NCBI RefSeq assembly: GCF_022230955.1
Contig: NZ_JAKKFI010000066.1
Span: 1 to 64,000, forward strand
Direction: 5' to 3'
Length of the DNA stretch: 64,000 nucleotides
Source of the DNA: Micromonospora cabrerizensis
GTDB taxonomy: Bacteria; Actinomycetota; Actinomycetes; Mycobacteriales; Micromonosporaceae
Shown here: piece after piece, positions 33,313 to 42,375 of the stretch
Position numbering within the stretch: position 1 is the stretch's first letter
Layout of the letters: each line of letters opens with the position of its first letter
Notes under the pieces: generated by a model
Databases searched by the model: none
What the model saw: only the letters and a program-made list of their open reading frames with translations
What the model was told of the DNA's origin: nothing
Translations under genes and position numbers: made by a program

Positions 33313-34305
33313 ATGGTCGGCATGTCCATCGGATCGTCGTACCCCGTCGGGCGGTCGACGCCCGGTCCGCAACCGGCGCGACCGCTGCCACACGCCCACG
33401 CGGCGGCCCCTCTCGGCCTCCGGCTGCTCGCGGTGGCGCTGTGCTGTGTGCTCGCCCTGACCCTCACCGCCACCGTCTTCGTCCGGACGTACCCCGGCCA
33501 GTGGCTGGACGGGGTGCTCCTGCCGAGGGCGGAGCGGGGCGGGGGGTACGAGCAGCAGACCGTCCTGGTGGGTCCGGCCAAGACCGTGCTGGCCACGTTC
33601 GGCAGCCCGACACTGCTCGCTGCCCTGCTCGGCGCGATGCTGCTGGTGGGTGTGCTCCGCCGTCGGCTGGTGGCGGGCATCGTCGGCGTGGCAATGGTTC
33701 TCTGCGCGGTGGTGGTGGCCGGTGCGGTGAAGTCGGCGCTGCCCCGCCCGGACCTCCAGATCGAGAGTTCGACCACCCACAACAGTTTCCCCAGCGGCCA
33801 CGTCGCGGCGGCGACGGCACTGCTGCTGGCGTTCATGCTGGTCCTGCCCGGGTGGGCTCGACGGTGGCTCGCGCTGCCGGGCGCGGCAGGTGTCTCGGTG
33901 ATCGCGGCAGCCACGATGATCACGGGCTGGCACCGGTTCAGTGACGCGCTCGGCGGCGTACTGCTGAGTGTGGCGCTGTTCTGCCTGGCCGCCGCCTTGC
34001 TGGCGGGCTGGCGTGGCGACCACGTCAGGGCCGGCGGACCCGACGGTGGCGGTCTGTGGCGCAGGCTGGCCGAGGCGGCGCTCGCGCTGGTCGGGCTGGT
34101 CTGGGCGCTGGTGGTCGTCGTGCCCGGCCTGGCCGCGTCGGTGCAGCGCGGGGCGCTCGTCGCCATCGTGGCGGCGGGCGCGGCCACGATGTTCCTGGTG
34201 GGTTCGGTGGTGTTCCTGGTGCGTTCGGCCGATTTCGCGGTCCCGCTCTCCGCGCGCCGCACCGGACCACCGCAACCGGTGGCCGAACCTCAAAAGATCT
34301 CATGA
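33313..34305 (+). CDS. PAP2-family membrane phosphatase
   Basis: This 330-aa membrane protein holds the three phosphatase motifs of the PAP2/type-2 phosphatidic acid phosphatase family: KSALPRP (~142-148), FPSGH (~159-163) and TGWHRFSDALGG (~198-209). It dephosphorylates lipid phosphates such as undecaprenyl pyrophosphate or phosphatidic acid outside the membrane. About eight helices are predicted by eye. It stands 16 bases before a two-component system, so a cell-envelope role in one operon is plausible. The ATG at 33313 or 33322 could be the start. Confidence 0.88.
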   Translation: MVGMSIGSSYPVGRSTPGPQPARPLPHAHAAAPLGLRLLAVALCCVLALTLTATVFVRTYPGQWLDGVLLPRAERGGGYEQQTVLVGPAKTVLATFGSPTLLAALLGAMLLVGVLRRRLVAGIVGVAMVLCAVVVAGAVKSALPRPDLQIESSTTHNSFPSGHVAAATALLLAFMLVLPGWARRWLALPGAAGVSVIAAATMITGWHRFSDALGGVLLSVALFCLAAALLAGWRGDHVRAGGPDGGGLWRRLAEAALALVGLVWALVVVVPGLAASVQRGALVAIVAAGAATMFLVGSVVFLVRSADFAVPLSARRTGPPQPVAEPQKIS

Positions 34306-34321
34306 TGGGATACTTGACGAC

Positions 34322-35017
34322 ATGTCCCAGGTCCTGCTGATCGAAGACCACCAGACGGTGCGCGACGGGCTTCAGTTGGCGCTCACCCGACAGGGCCACA
34401 CGGTGCAGGCCGTGGCGACGGGCGAGCAGGGCCTGGAGCGCCTGCGCACCACCCCGGCCGACGTCGTCGTCCTCGATCTCATGCTGCCCGGCATGGACGG
34501 GTTCGAGGTCTGCCGCCGGATCCGGCAGCTCGGCGACCTGCCGATCATCATGCTGACCGCCCGCAACGACGACATGGACGTGGTGGCGGGCCTGGAGGCC
34601 GGCGCCGACGACTACGTGGTCAAGCCCGTGCAGGCCCGGGTGCTGGAGGCACGCATCCGGGCGGTGCTCCGACGGACCGGTGGCGAGTCGCGGCGTGCCG
34701 GTGGCGAGCGGGCCGGCCTGGAACAGCACGGTGCCCTGACCATCGACCGGGCCGCGCTGGTGGTCAGCAGGGACGGGGCACCGGTCAGCCTCGCTCCGAC
34801 GGAACTGCGCCTGCTGCTGGAACTCTCCCACACCCCGGGCCAGGTGCTCAGCCGCCAGCAACTGCTCGAGGCGGTGTGGGAACACGGCTATCTCGGCGAC
34901 TCGCGGCTCGTCGACGCCTGCGTCCAGCGGGTACGCGCCAAGATCGAGGCCGACTCGTCGGCGCCGGTCTTCATCCAGACCGTGCGCGGTTTCGGATACC
35001 GGTTCGGGCCGCTGTGA
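34322..35017 (+). CDS. OmpR-family response regulator
   Basis: This 231-aa response regulator has a complete receiver (MSQVLLIEDHQTVRDG; phospho-acceptor Asp52 in VVVLDLMLPGMDG; Thr/Lys switch residues in IIMLTAR and DDYVVKP) and an OmpR winged helix (LAPTELRLLLELSHTPGQVL; TVRGFGYRFGPL). Its stop overlaps the kinase start (GTGA). Together they likely sense envelope conditions. Targets are not visible, but the divergent/convergent cell-wall genes next door are natural candidates. Confidence 0.95.
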   Translation: MSQVLLIEDHQTVRDGLQLALTRQGHTVQAVATGEQGLERLRTTPADVVVLDLMLPGMDGFEVCRRIRQLGDLPIIMLTARNDDMDVVAGLEAGADDYVVKPVQARVLEARIRAVLRRTGGESRRAGGERAGLEQHGALTIDRAALVVSRDGAPVSLAPTELRLLLELSHTPGQVLSRQQLLEAVWEHGYLGDSRLVDACVQRVRAKIEADSSAPVFIQTVRGFGYRFGPL

Positions 35018-36474
35018 CACCGTGGCGCTGGGTCGGCGCCCGCGTCTCGGGCCTGCGGGTCCGGCTGCTCCTGGCGTTCGCGTTGCTGGGCGTGACCACG
35101 ACGGCGGTCGTGGCCAGCGGCAGCTACGTCCAGGCCCGGACCGTCATCCTCCAGCAGGCACAGGACGCCGCCGTGATGTCGCTGACCGACCAGATCACCA
35201 AGATCTACCCGATCGCCCAGCTCCCGCCCACCCAGGGCGAGCTGGACCTGCTGGCCCAGCGCCTCTCCGACCGGGAGGGCTTCGCGGTGGTCGTCTACCG
35301 GGACATGCGGTCGCGGGGTGGCTCCGAGTTCGCCGACCCGCTCACCCCCGAACTGCGCCAGGAGGTCGGCGACGGCCGGATCGCCTGGCAACGCGTCTCG
35401 CTCGACGGGCAGCCGTGGCTGCTCATCGGCACCCAGCTGGAGCTGGAGCGGCCCGACGGCACGTCCCGATCGTCCGGGCTGGAGGTCTACTCGGTGCGCA
35501 ACCTCGCGCCCGAGCAGCAGAGCATCAACCGCCTCGCCAACCGGGCGTGGATGACCGGCGGCCTGTCCCTGATCCTCGCCGTCCTGCTGGCCCTGCTGTC
35601 CGCCCGGGGCGTGCTGCGACCCGTCCGCGACCTCGGCCGGGCGGCGCGCCGCCTCGGCGAGGGCGACCTGAGCACCCGGCTGACGGTTCGGGGCGCTGAC
35701 GAGCTGGCGGACGTGGCGCGGACGTTCAACGACACCGCGGGCACGCTGGAGCGGCAGGTCGGTGAGCTGCGGCGGATGGAGTCCGACGCCCGCCGCTTCG
35801 TGGCCGACGTCTCGCACGAGCTCCGTACGCCGCTGGCCGCGATGACGGCGGTCACCGACGTCCTGGACGAGGAGGCGGACCACCTGCCCGGGGACGCGGG
35901 ACGGGCCGCCCGGCTGGTCAGCCAGGAGACGCAGAACCTCACCCAACTGGTCAACGACCTCATCGAGGTCAGCCGGTTCGACTCCGGCACCGCGCGGCTC
36001 GCCCTGGACGACGTGGACGTGGCCGCGGCGGTGACCGCGACCCTGCGGATCCGGGGCTGGCTGGACCGGGTGCACACCGAGCTGCCACCCGCGGTGGTGG
36101 CCCGCCTCGATCCCCGTCGGCTCGACGTCATCGTCGCCAACCTCGTCGGCAACGCCTTCCGCCACGGTGCCGAGCCGGTGTCCGTACGCCTGGATGCCGA
36201 CCCGGACTGGGTCACCATCGAGGTGGCCGACGAGGGGCCGGGGCTGGACCCGGAGGTGCTGCCGCACGTCTTCGACCGCTTCTACAAGGCCGACACCGCG
36301 CGCACCCGCTCCGAGGGCAGCGGCCTCGGCCTCGCCATCGCCTGGGAGAACGCGCGCCTGCACCGCCACGGCGAGCGGCGGGGGAGTCTCGTCGCGGCCA
36401 ACGGCCCCGGCGGCGGCGCGGTGTTCACGCTTCGCCTGCCCCGGGACACGGCGGACACCGGAGATGCCCGGTGA
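35014..36474 (+). CDS. Membrane sensor histidine kinase
   Basis: This 486-aa kinase has two membrane helices (~16-38 and ~190-212) around a ~150-residue extracytoplasmic sensor, a HAMP linker (RGVLRPVRDLGRAARRLGEG), the H-box DVSHELRTPLAAM and the ATPase domain with NLVGNAFRHG (N box), ADEGPGLDPE (G1) and GSGLGLAIAWENARLHRHGE (G2). It phosphorylates the regulator at 34322. GTG start at 35014 overlaps the regulator stop; its own stop overlaps the lipoprotein start, making a three-gene unit. Confidence 0.95.
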   Translation: MTPWRWVGARVSGLRVRLLLAFALLGVTTTAVVASGSYVQARTVILQQAQDAAVMSLTDQITKIYPIAQLPPTQGELDLLAQRLSDREGFAVVVYRDMRSRGGSEFADPLTPELRQEVGDGRIAWQRVSLDGQPWLLIGTQLELERPDGTSRSSGLEVYSVRNLAPEQQSINRLANRAWMTGGLSLILAVLLALLSARGVLRPVRDLGRAARRLGEGDLSTRLTVRGADELADVARTFNDTAGTLERQVGELRRMESDARRFVADVSHELRTPLAAMTAVTDVLDEEADHLPGDAGRAARLVSQETQNLTQLVNDLIEVSRFDSGTARLALDDVDVAAAVTATLRIRGWLDRVHTELPPAVVARLDPRRLDVIVANLVGNAFRHGAEPVSVRLDADPDWVTIEVADEGPGLDPEVLPHVFDRFYKADTARTRSEGSGLGLAIAWENARLHRHGERRGSLVAANGPGGGAVFTLRLPRDTADTGDAR

Positions 36475-36974
36475 CCGGCCGGCGGACGGGCCGCGCCCTG
36501 CTCGCCGGTGGGCTGCTGCTCGCGCTGCTCGCGCCCGGTTGCGGGGTCCGCCCCAGCGACGTCATCAGGGGGCGCCCGGCGGTCAGCGGCCCGGCACAGG
36601 GCATGGGGCTCTACCTGCTCGCGCGGGGCGAACTCGTGCTGGTCCTGCGCCCCGCGAAGGCGGATCCGTCGCCCGCCGACGCGCTCGCCCTGCTCGCGGC
36701 CGGTCCGGAGGAGAACGAGCGCCGCCAGGGTTTCACCAGTGACGTTCCGGCCGGGCTCGACCCGGTCACGGTGACGTCGGGGGCCGATCCCTCCGGTGGA
36801 CTCACGGTCCGCACGACCACCGCCGCGCGACCGTTGTCGGCCGACGCGGCCGACCAGATCATCTGCACGGTCGCCGACGCCGCCGCGCAGGTCGGCTTCG
36901 CGGAGAACTCCGCACCGGTCACCATCGTCGGGCCCGACGGCGCGCGACCGCCCCGGCGGTGCCCGATCCGGTGA
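36471..36974 (+). CDS. Lipoprotein linked to the two-component system
   Basis: This 167-aa protein has a basic start (TGRRTGRALLAGG), a hydrophobic run and a lipobox ending LLAPGC, so it should be a lipid-anchored protein at the outer face of the membrane. The remaining 145 residues have no family I recognise. The GTG start overlaps the kinase stop (GTGA), so it is translated with the kinase. A lipoprotein with a sensor kinase recalls CseA-CseB-CseC of Streptomyces, where the lipoprotein tunes the sensor; that parallel is by layout, not by sequence. Confidence 0.82.
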   Translation: MTGRRTGRALLAGGLLLALLAPGCGVRPSDVIRGRPAVSGPAQGMGLYLLARGELVLVLRPAKADPSPADALALLAAGPEENERRQGFTSDVPAGLDPVTVTSGADPSGGLTVRTTTAARPLSADAADQIICTVADAAAQVGFAENSAPVTIVGPDGARPPRRCPIR

Positions 36975-36992
36975 GCGTGGCCGGCCACCGCC

Positions 36993-38012
36993 TCAGACCA
37001 GGTTGGCCGCTCGTGGCCGGGGCAACGCGCTGTGCCGGCTCCGGTCCCGGTCGACCAGCGCACCGGAGATCAGAATGTCGATCAGGGCGGCGAACCCGAT
37101 GCCGGCCTGCTGCCAGATCTGTGGGAACTGCGACGCGGCGGTGAAACCGGGGAACGTGTTGACCTCGTTCACGATGGGCTCGGGCGACCCCTCGGCGGGC
37201 AGGAAGAAGTCGACCCGCAGCAGACCGCGACAGTCGAGGGCCCGGAAGGCGCGGATCGCACGGTCCTGGAGCACCTCGGTGGTGGCCGCGTCGAGCGGGG
37301 CGGGGATCTGGAAGACCGCCCCGCCGTCGTACTTCGCGTCGTAGTCGAAGAAGCCGGCACCGGTCACCCGGATCTCCAACGGCGGGCCGGCCTGCACCCG
37401 GCCGTCCGGGTGTTCGAGGACCGCCACGTCGATCTCCCGGCCCCGCGCCCCCTGCTCGACGAGCACCTTCGGGTCGACCTGTCGGGCCTGCTCCAGAGCG
37501 GCGGGAACACCGGCCCAGTCGTCCACCTTGACCACGCCCAGGCTGGACCCGGCCCGCGCGGGTTTGACGAAGACCGGCAGGTCCAGTCGTCGCTGGTCGT
37601 CGGACGACAGCTCCTCGCCCGGCCGCAGGGTCACTCCCGGGCTGACCCGCAGGCCCTCCGCGGCGAGGAGTCGTTTGGTGACACCCTTGTCCATCCCGGC
37701 GGCACTGGCGAAGACACCGTTGCCGACGTACGGCACGCCGAGCCACTCCAGCAACGACGCCACGGTGCCGTCCTCGCCGTACGGGCCGTGCAGGGCCGGG
37801 AACACCACGTCCTGGGCGCGCAGGACGCGCAGCGCCGCAGGCAGTGGCGTCGGGCGTCCGCCGACGTGCCACCCGCCGTCGCGGTCGATGAGCACCTCGG
37901 TGACCTGGTACCGCTTCCGGTCCAGGTGGGCGAGGATGCTGGCCGCCGAGCGGCAGGACACGTCGTGCTCGCCGCTCTGCCCGCCGTACAGCACTGCCAG
38001 TCGGATCGTCAT
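36993..38012 (-). CDS. ddl: D-alanine--D-alanine ligase family protein
   Basis: This 339-aa ATP-grasp ligase has the family landmarks YGGQSGEHDVSCRSA (N-terminal Glu), FPALHGPYGEDGTVAS, VKPARAGSSLGVVKV, the omega loop FFDYDAKYDGG and the catalytic C-terminal NEVNTFPGFT. It joins D-alanine to D-alanine, or to another D-residue, for peptidoglycan precursors. The Tyr-bearing omega loop argues for D-Ala-D-Ala rather than D-Ala-D-Lac, but D-Ser as second substrate cannot be excluded by eye. The ATG at 38012 overlaps the alanine racemase stop. It lies last in the acyltransferase-racemase-ligase operon. Confidence 0.9.
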   Translation of the reverse strand: MTIRLAVLYGGQSGEHDVSCRSAASILAHLDRKRYQVTEVLIDRDGGWHVGGRPTPLPAALRVLRAQDVVFPALHGPYGEDGTVASLLEWLGVPYVGNGVFASAAGMDKGVTKRLLAAEGLRVSPGVTLRPGEELSSDDQRRLDLPVFVKPARAGSSLGVVKVDDWAGVPAALEQARQVDPKVLVEQGARGREIDVAVLEHPDGRVQAGPPLEIRVTGAGFFDYDAKYDGGAVFQIPAPLDAATTEVLQDRAIRAFRALDCRGLLRVDFFLPAEGSPEPIVNEVNTFPGFTAASQFPQIWQQAGIGFAALIDILISGALVDRDRSRHSALPRPRAANLV

Positions 38013-39151
38013 GAGGTACGTGCCCTTCCGTGGAGGTGCTCTCGGGCCACCCGGGCCCCGATGCCGGTCAAGATCTCGTGCGGGTTCGTGCCCGCCCAGC
38101 GGGCCCACTCGACGACCGTCGGTGGGCGCTGGTCACCCTCGGTGGGACCGAACACCACGACCGGGTCGCCGATCGTCACGGGAAGGTCCCCGACGTCGAC
38201 CACGCACTGGTCCATGGCGATGCGCCCGACGATCGGGCACCGCCGACCGCCGACCCACACCTCGGCGCGGCCCTCGGCGGCCCGGGGCAGCCCGTCGGCG
38301 TAGCCGAGCGGCAGCAGCGCCAGCGTGGTCGGCGCCCCGGTCACGTGCTCGGGCCCGTAGGAGACGCCCGTGCCGGCGGGCACCCGTTTGACGTTGATCA
38401 CGCTCGTGCGCAGGGTCATCGCGGCGCGCAGGCCGAACTCACCCGGGCCGGTCGCGCCGAACGGGTCGACGCCGTACAACGCGATCCCGATCCGGCAGAG
38501 GTCGAAGCGGGTCCGTGGCGCCGACAGCGCGGCCGCCGAGTTGGCCAGGTGGACCAGATCGGGGTCGAGACCCGCCGACCGCGCGATCCGCAGGGCCTCC
38601 TCGAAGGTCGCCACCTGCCGGTTCAACTCGGGAGCGCCGGGCAGGTCCGCGTCGGCGAGGTGGGACCACACACCCCGCACCCGGATCCCGCCCTCCCGTT
38701 CGTACTTGCGGGCCCAGGCGACCAACTCGGGCCAGTCGTCCCCGGTGGCCCCGTTGCGCGACAGGCCGGTGTCCGCCTTGAGCTGGACCATCGCCGGTAC
38801 GCCGAGCAGGCGCGCCGCGTCGGCGACGGCGTGCAGGTGCGTCGTCGTCGACACGCCGATGTCGACGCCAGTGTTGGTCAAGGCAGCGAAGTCGTCGTCC
38901 GGCCCGTGCAGCCAGCTCAACATGGGCGCGGTCACACCCGCGTCGCGCAGGGCCAGCGCCTCGGTCACCGAGGTCACCCCCAACCAGGTGGCGCCGGTGC
39001 CAAGCGCTGCCCGGGCCACCCGCACCGCGCCGTGACCGAACCCGTCGGCCTTCACCACCGCCATCAGGTTCGTGCCGGTGACCGACGTGACGGCCCGCAC
39101 GTTGCCGGCGATCGCGTCGAGGTCGACCAGCGCCTCGGCCAGGGCGCTCAT
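38009..39151 (-). CDS. alr: Alanine racemase family enzyme
   Basis: This 380-aa PLP racemase has the Schiff-base lysine at residue 34 in MAVVKADGFGHGA, the catalytic tyrosine in GVSYGPEHV and the family C-terminal motif GRIAMDQCVVDVGD. It interconverts L- and D-alanine, though serine racemases such as VanT share the fold. The ATG overlaps the preceding acyltransferase stop and its own stop overlaps the ligase start, so supply of the D-amino acid and its ligation are coupled. Such a physically coupled pair is likely accessory to housekeeping copies. Confidence 0.93.
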   Translation of the reverse strand: MSALAEALVDLDAIAGNVRAVTSVTGTNLMAVVKADGFGHGAVRVARAALGTGATWLGVTSVTEALALRDAGVTAPMLSWLHGPDDDFAALTNTGVDIGVSTTTHLHAVADAARLLGVPAMVQLKADTGLSRNGATGDDWPELVAWARKYEREGGIRVRGVWSHLADADLPGAPELNRQVATFEEALRIARSAGLDPDLVHLANSAAALSAPRTRFDLCRIGIALYGVDPFGATGPGEFGLRAAMTLRTSVINVKRVPAGTGVSYGPEHVTGAPTTLALLPLGYADGLPRAAEGRAEVWVGGRRCPIVGRIAMDQCVVDVGDLPVTIGDPVVVFGPTEGDQRPPTVVEWARWAGTNPHEILTGIGARVAREHLHGRARTS

Positions 39152-40290
39152 CCGGCCGCCCCCACCCGGCGCGGACCGGGGAGCGCGAACAGCCAGCCCG
39201 CGCGTACCGCCAGGAGCCCGCGGTGGACGGCCAGGCTCAACCCGATCACCAGGCCGGTCAGCAGAATCGGATAACCGAGCACGATCAGGCCCTGAGCGGA
39301 CCCACCCAGGCCGGAAATCGGTACGAGCAACAGCCGGTGCAGTAGGGCCAGAACCGGCATGTGCACGACGTAGATCGGCAGGGTGATGCGGCCGAGCCTA
39401 GCCAGCGGCCTGCTGATCGCCGACCAACGAACCAGTCGGGCGGCGGCGGTCACACCGAAGGTGACCGCCACCACCGAGACCGCGGTCCACACGCCGAACC
39501 ACTGCTGGGCGCCGGCCGCCGCCATCGCGGCGAGCGCGAGGACGTAGGCGCCGGCGGTCAGCACGAGCCGACGCCGGCTCGCGGTGGCGGCCCACTGTTG
39601 GATCTGCGGCCGCAGGGACAGGCCGGCCAGGAAGAAGACCAGGTTCTGGTAGAGACCGCCGCGGTTGCCCGGGGTGTCGAGCAGGCCGGCGGCGGCGACG
39701 GCGGAGAGCAGACCTGCGGGTACCAGCACCAACGCCCGGGGCACCCGGCGGGTTGCCTTGGCAATCGTGAAGTACAGCGCCAGGGCGTACAGGTACCAGA
39801 GGTTGGACGGCGTGATGGTGAGCTGCTCCAGCAGGCCGAGGGCGGAGGTGGCGCGGTCGGTCGGCAGCTGTGGGGCGGCGGCGAGGATCGCGGTGTGGAT
39901 CAGCAGCCAGACGGCGTACAGGTAGAGGAACCCGGCGATCCGGCTGCGGGCGACGACCCGCCAGGGCCGCTGGGCGGCGTTCGCCGCGAAGACGCCCGAG
40001 ATGGTGAAGAACAGCGGCATCCGCAGCGGCAGGAACTGCTCACCCAACGTCCCCCACAGGCCTGGCACGGGTACGCCGACGTGCCAGTCGATCTGTAGGT
40101 AGTCCTTGACGACGACGTGCCACAGGACGACGAGAATGATGCAGACGCCCTTCGCGGTGTCGGCCCACTCAGCCCGTTGTGGTCGTCCCACCGCGAGGGT
40201 GGTCCTGGTCCGGTGACGGAACCGGACGCGCGTCGCGTCGGGCTCCGTCTCGGTGGGCCTGGACTCGGTGTGGGACAGCTCTTGGATCAC
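39148..40290 (-). CDS. Acyltransferase-3 family membrane protein
   Basis: This 380-aa protein has about ten membrane helices and the acyltransferase-3 pattern: AEWADTAKGVCIILVVLWHV near the N-terminus (His in LWHV), PLRMPLFFTISGVFAA and YVVHMPVLALLH late. The family includes O-acetyltransferases of sugars and peptidoglycan and the N-terminal half of VanT racemases. GTG start at 40290. It is the first gene of the operon with alanine racemase and D-Ala ligase, all with 4-base overlaps. Confidence 0.88.
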   Translation of the reverse strand: MIQELSHTESRPTETEPDATRVRFRHRTRTTLAVGRPQRAEWADTAKGVCIILVVLWHVVVKDYLQIDWHVGVPVPGLWGTLGEQFLPLRMPLFFTISGVFAANAAQRPWRVVARSRIAGFLYLYAVWLLIHTAILAAAPQLPTDRATSALGLLEQLTITPSNLWYLYALALYFTIAKATRRVPRALVLVPAGLLSAVAAAGLLDTPGNRGGLYQNLVFFLAGLSLRPQIQQWAATASRRRLVLTAGAYVLALAAMAAAGAQQWFGVWTAVSVVAVTFGVTAAARLVRWSAISRPLARLGRITLPIYVVHMPVLALLHRLLLVPISGLGGSAQGLIVLGYPILLTGLVIGLSLAVHRGLLAVRAGWLFALPGPRRVGAAG

Positions 40291-40439
40291 TCGTCAGAAG
40301 CTGCCAGCCGGATATCCGCACGTGATCCCCGAATTGTCATGAACCGGTAATGGACGTCGGGGACCGGTTCGCCGGGGTGACGCCGAGCGGCGTGTCGGTG
40401 ACGCCGAGGAGCACTAGGCTCGTTTCGGAGGTGCCAGAC

Positions 40440-41315
40440 ATGAAGCTCGGGCTGCACTACTGGAACTACTCGACCCCGGCCGACCCGGCCGCTATCGCAC
40501 CCACCCTGGCGGAGACGGCGACCATCGCCGAGCAGGCCGGCGTCGCGTCGTTCACGGTGATGGACCACTTCTTCCAGATGGACGCGGTGTTCGCGGCCGA
40601 GGAGCCGATGCTGGAGGCGTACACCACGCTGGGCTACGTCGCGGCGAAGACTCAGCGGATGACGCTGGGTGTGCTGGTCACCGGTGTGATGTACCGCTAC
40701 CCGGGTCTGCTCGCCAAGACCGTGTCGACCCTCGACGTGCTGTCCGGCGGCCGGGCCCGCCTGGGCATCGGCGCGTCCTGGTACGAGCGGGAGCAGCTCG
40801 GGCTGGGCGTGCCGGTCGTTCCGGTGGCCGAGCGGTTCGAGCGGTTGGAGGAGACGCTGCGCATCTGCCTGCAGATGTGGAGTGCCGACGACGGCCCGTT
40901 CAACGGTCAGCACTACCAGCTCGCCGAGACCATCAACTCGCCGCAGCCGTTGAGTCGCCCGCGCCCGCCCATCATGATCGGTGGCAGCGGCGAGAAGAAG
41001 ACCCTGCTGCTGGTGGCCCGCTATGCCGACGCCTGCAACCTGTTCGGCACCGGCCAGGGCGCCGACGAGGTCGCGCGCAAGCTGGACGTGCTGCGCGGGC
41101 ACTGCGCCGCCGAGGGCCGCGACTACGACACCATCGAGAAGACGGTGGTCGCCCACACCTCGCCCCTGGACGACACCGACGGGTTCCTCGCCGAGGTGTC
41201 CGACTACGCCGCGCTCGGGGTCACCGAGGTGCAGGTCACGCCGGATCGGCACCCGGTGGAGTTCGCCCAGCGACTCGGCGGCGAGGTGCTGCCGCGGTTG
41301 GCCGACATCGGCTGA
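40440..41315 (+). CDS. LLM-class F420-dependent oxidoreductase
   Basis: This 291-aa protein matches the luciferase-like, F420-dependent family: KLGLHYWNYSTPADPAAIAP, TVMDHFFQMDAVF, LGVLVTGVMYRYPGLLAKTV, then LDVLSGGRARLGIGASWY and PPIMIGGSGEKKTLLLVARY. Such proteins carry hydride transfer with reduced cofactor F420. The ATG at 40440 has GGAGGTG seven bases upstream and starts the barrel, so the 30-codon upstream extension is rejected. The substrate is unknown. Confidence 0.9.
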   Translation: MKLGLHYWNYSTPADPAAIAPTLAETATIAEQAGVASFTVMDHFFQMDAVFAAEEPMLEAYTTLGYVAAKTQRMTLGVLVTGVMYRYPGLLAKTVSTLDVLSGGRARLGIGASWYEREQLGLGVPVVPVAERFERLEETLRICLQMWSADDGPFNGQHYQLAETINSPQPLSRPRPPIMIGGSGEKKTLLLVARYADACNLFGTGQGADEVARKLDVLRGHCAAEGRDYDTIEKTVVAHTSPLDDTDGFLAEVSDYAALGVTEVQVTPDRHPVEFAQRLGGEVLPRLADIG

Positions 41316-41372
41316 TCCCGCTGCGCGAAATTCGGTGGTCGTGGGGCTGTCCGCGGTCTAGCGTGGCCCGCC

Positions 41373-42257
41373 GTGCTCACCAACGAACAGATCATCGGAC
41401 AGGCCCTGGATCGGATCGAGGCAGGGTACGTCTTTCCTGCGAAGGTCGTGGACATCGACGCCGCGATCCGCCGCCGTCTCGCGGCGGGCGAGTACGACGG
41501 CCTGGCCGGGCCGACGCTCTGCGAGACGGTGACCGCTCACCTTCAAGAGGCGTGCCCGGACAAGCATCTGCGGTTGCTGTGGTCCGACCAGCCGCAGTCG
41601 CTGGATCCAGCGGACGAGGACGGAGGACGGGCCGCCTTCCTCGCGCTGCTCCGGGCGGAGAACCAGGGCATTCGCCGGGTCGAGCACCTGGACGGGAACG
41701 TCGGGCTCATCGACGTGCGGCGCATCGCGTACGCCAACGAAGGCGCCGAGGCGATCGGCGCGGCCATGCAACTGGTCGCCCTCAGCTCCGCGCTCATCCT
41801 GGACCTGCGCGCATGCGCCGGCGGAGCACCCGAAGGAGCCGCGATGTGGTGCAGCTACTTCTTCCCCGACGATCAGGTGCACCTCAACGACTTCTACGAG
41901 CGGTCCACCGGCGCCACCCGCCAGTTCTGGACGACCGCGCACCTTCCCGCGCCGCGCTACACGGACCGCCCGGTCTACGTGCTCACCAGTGCGATCACGT
42001 TCTCCGGGGGCGAGGACGTGGCGTACACGCTGCAGGCGCACGGCCGGAGCGTCGTCGTCGGTGAGACGACACGTGGCGGCGCGCATCCGACGGCCCGCCA
42101 CGCGGTCACCGAACACATCCTCGTGACCGTGCCGACCGCCCGGACCATCAACAGCGTCACCGGCACCAACTGGGAAGGAGTCGGAGTGGTCCCCGATGTG
42201 CAGGTCCCGGCGGACCAGGCACTCGACACGGCACTCACTGCCATCTCGGGCGCGTAG
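41373..42257 (+). CDS. S41-family peptidase-like protein
   Basis: This 294-aa protein resembles the tail-specific/IRBP-type S41 peptidases: an N-terminal helical domain (NEQIIGQALDRIEAGYVFPA), a strand LDGNVGLIDVRRIAY, ALILDLRACAGGAPEGAAMW and the nucleophile region LTSAITFSGGEDVAYTLQAH, ending in NWEGVGVVPDVQV. No signal peptide is seen, so it may act inside the cell. GTG start at 41373; a TAGCGT eight bases upstream could be a -10 for a leaderless message. Catalytic Lys placement was not verified. Confidence 0.82.
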   Translation: MLTNEQIIGQALDRIEAGYVFPAKVVDIDAAIRRRLAAGEYDGLAGPTLCETVTAHLQEACPDKHLRLLWSDQPQSLDPADEDGGRAAFLALLRAENQGIRRVEHLDGNVGLIDVRRIAYANEGAEAIGAAMQLVALSSALILDLRACAGGAPEGAAMWCSYFFPDDQVHLNDFYERSTGATRQFWTTAHLPAPRYTDRPVYVLTSAITFSGGEDVAYTLQAHGRSVVVGETTRGGAHPTARHAVTEHILVTVPTARTINSVTGTNWEGVGVVPDVQVPADQALDTALTAISGA

Positions 42258-42272
42258 GCGCGGCTGCGTCCG

Positions 42273-42360
42273 TCACACGGTCGGCTCGTTGTCGCCGGCG
42301 AGTTGCGAGATGCGGGTGCCGTCGATCAGCCAGCGGATCACCAGGACAGCCTGTTTGAAA
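42273..42360 (-). pseudogene. Transposase N-terminal scrap (IS5-type, tentative)
   Basis: A 28-codon minus-strand stretch reads LFKQAVLVIRWLIDGTRISQ then LAGDNEPTV and a stop. This resembles the N-terminal 'ALLVLRWFLDGTR...LARDN' helix of actinomycete IS5-type transposases, recalled from memory. There is no start codon and nothing homologous continues on either side, so it looks like a leftover of an insertion. Confidence 0.45.
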
Positions 42361-42375
42361 AGGCCCGGTGGAGGA

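Noticed and set aside
26881..34293. A 2470-codon minus-strand open frame antisense to the subtilase and its neighbours
   Set aside because: It crosses several well-supported genes on both strands, has Arg/Gly/Val/His-rich composition with no domain, and arises because stop codons are rare in the antisense frame of GC-rich codons.
36993..38012. Calling the ligase VanA/D-Ala-D-Lac type
   Set aside because: The omega loop FFDYDAKY is of the Ddl type, and vanH and vanX genes are absent, so D-Lac use is not supported.
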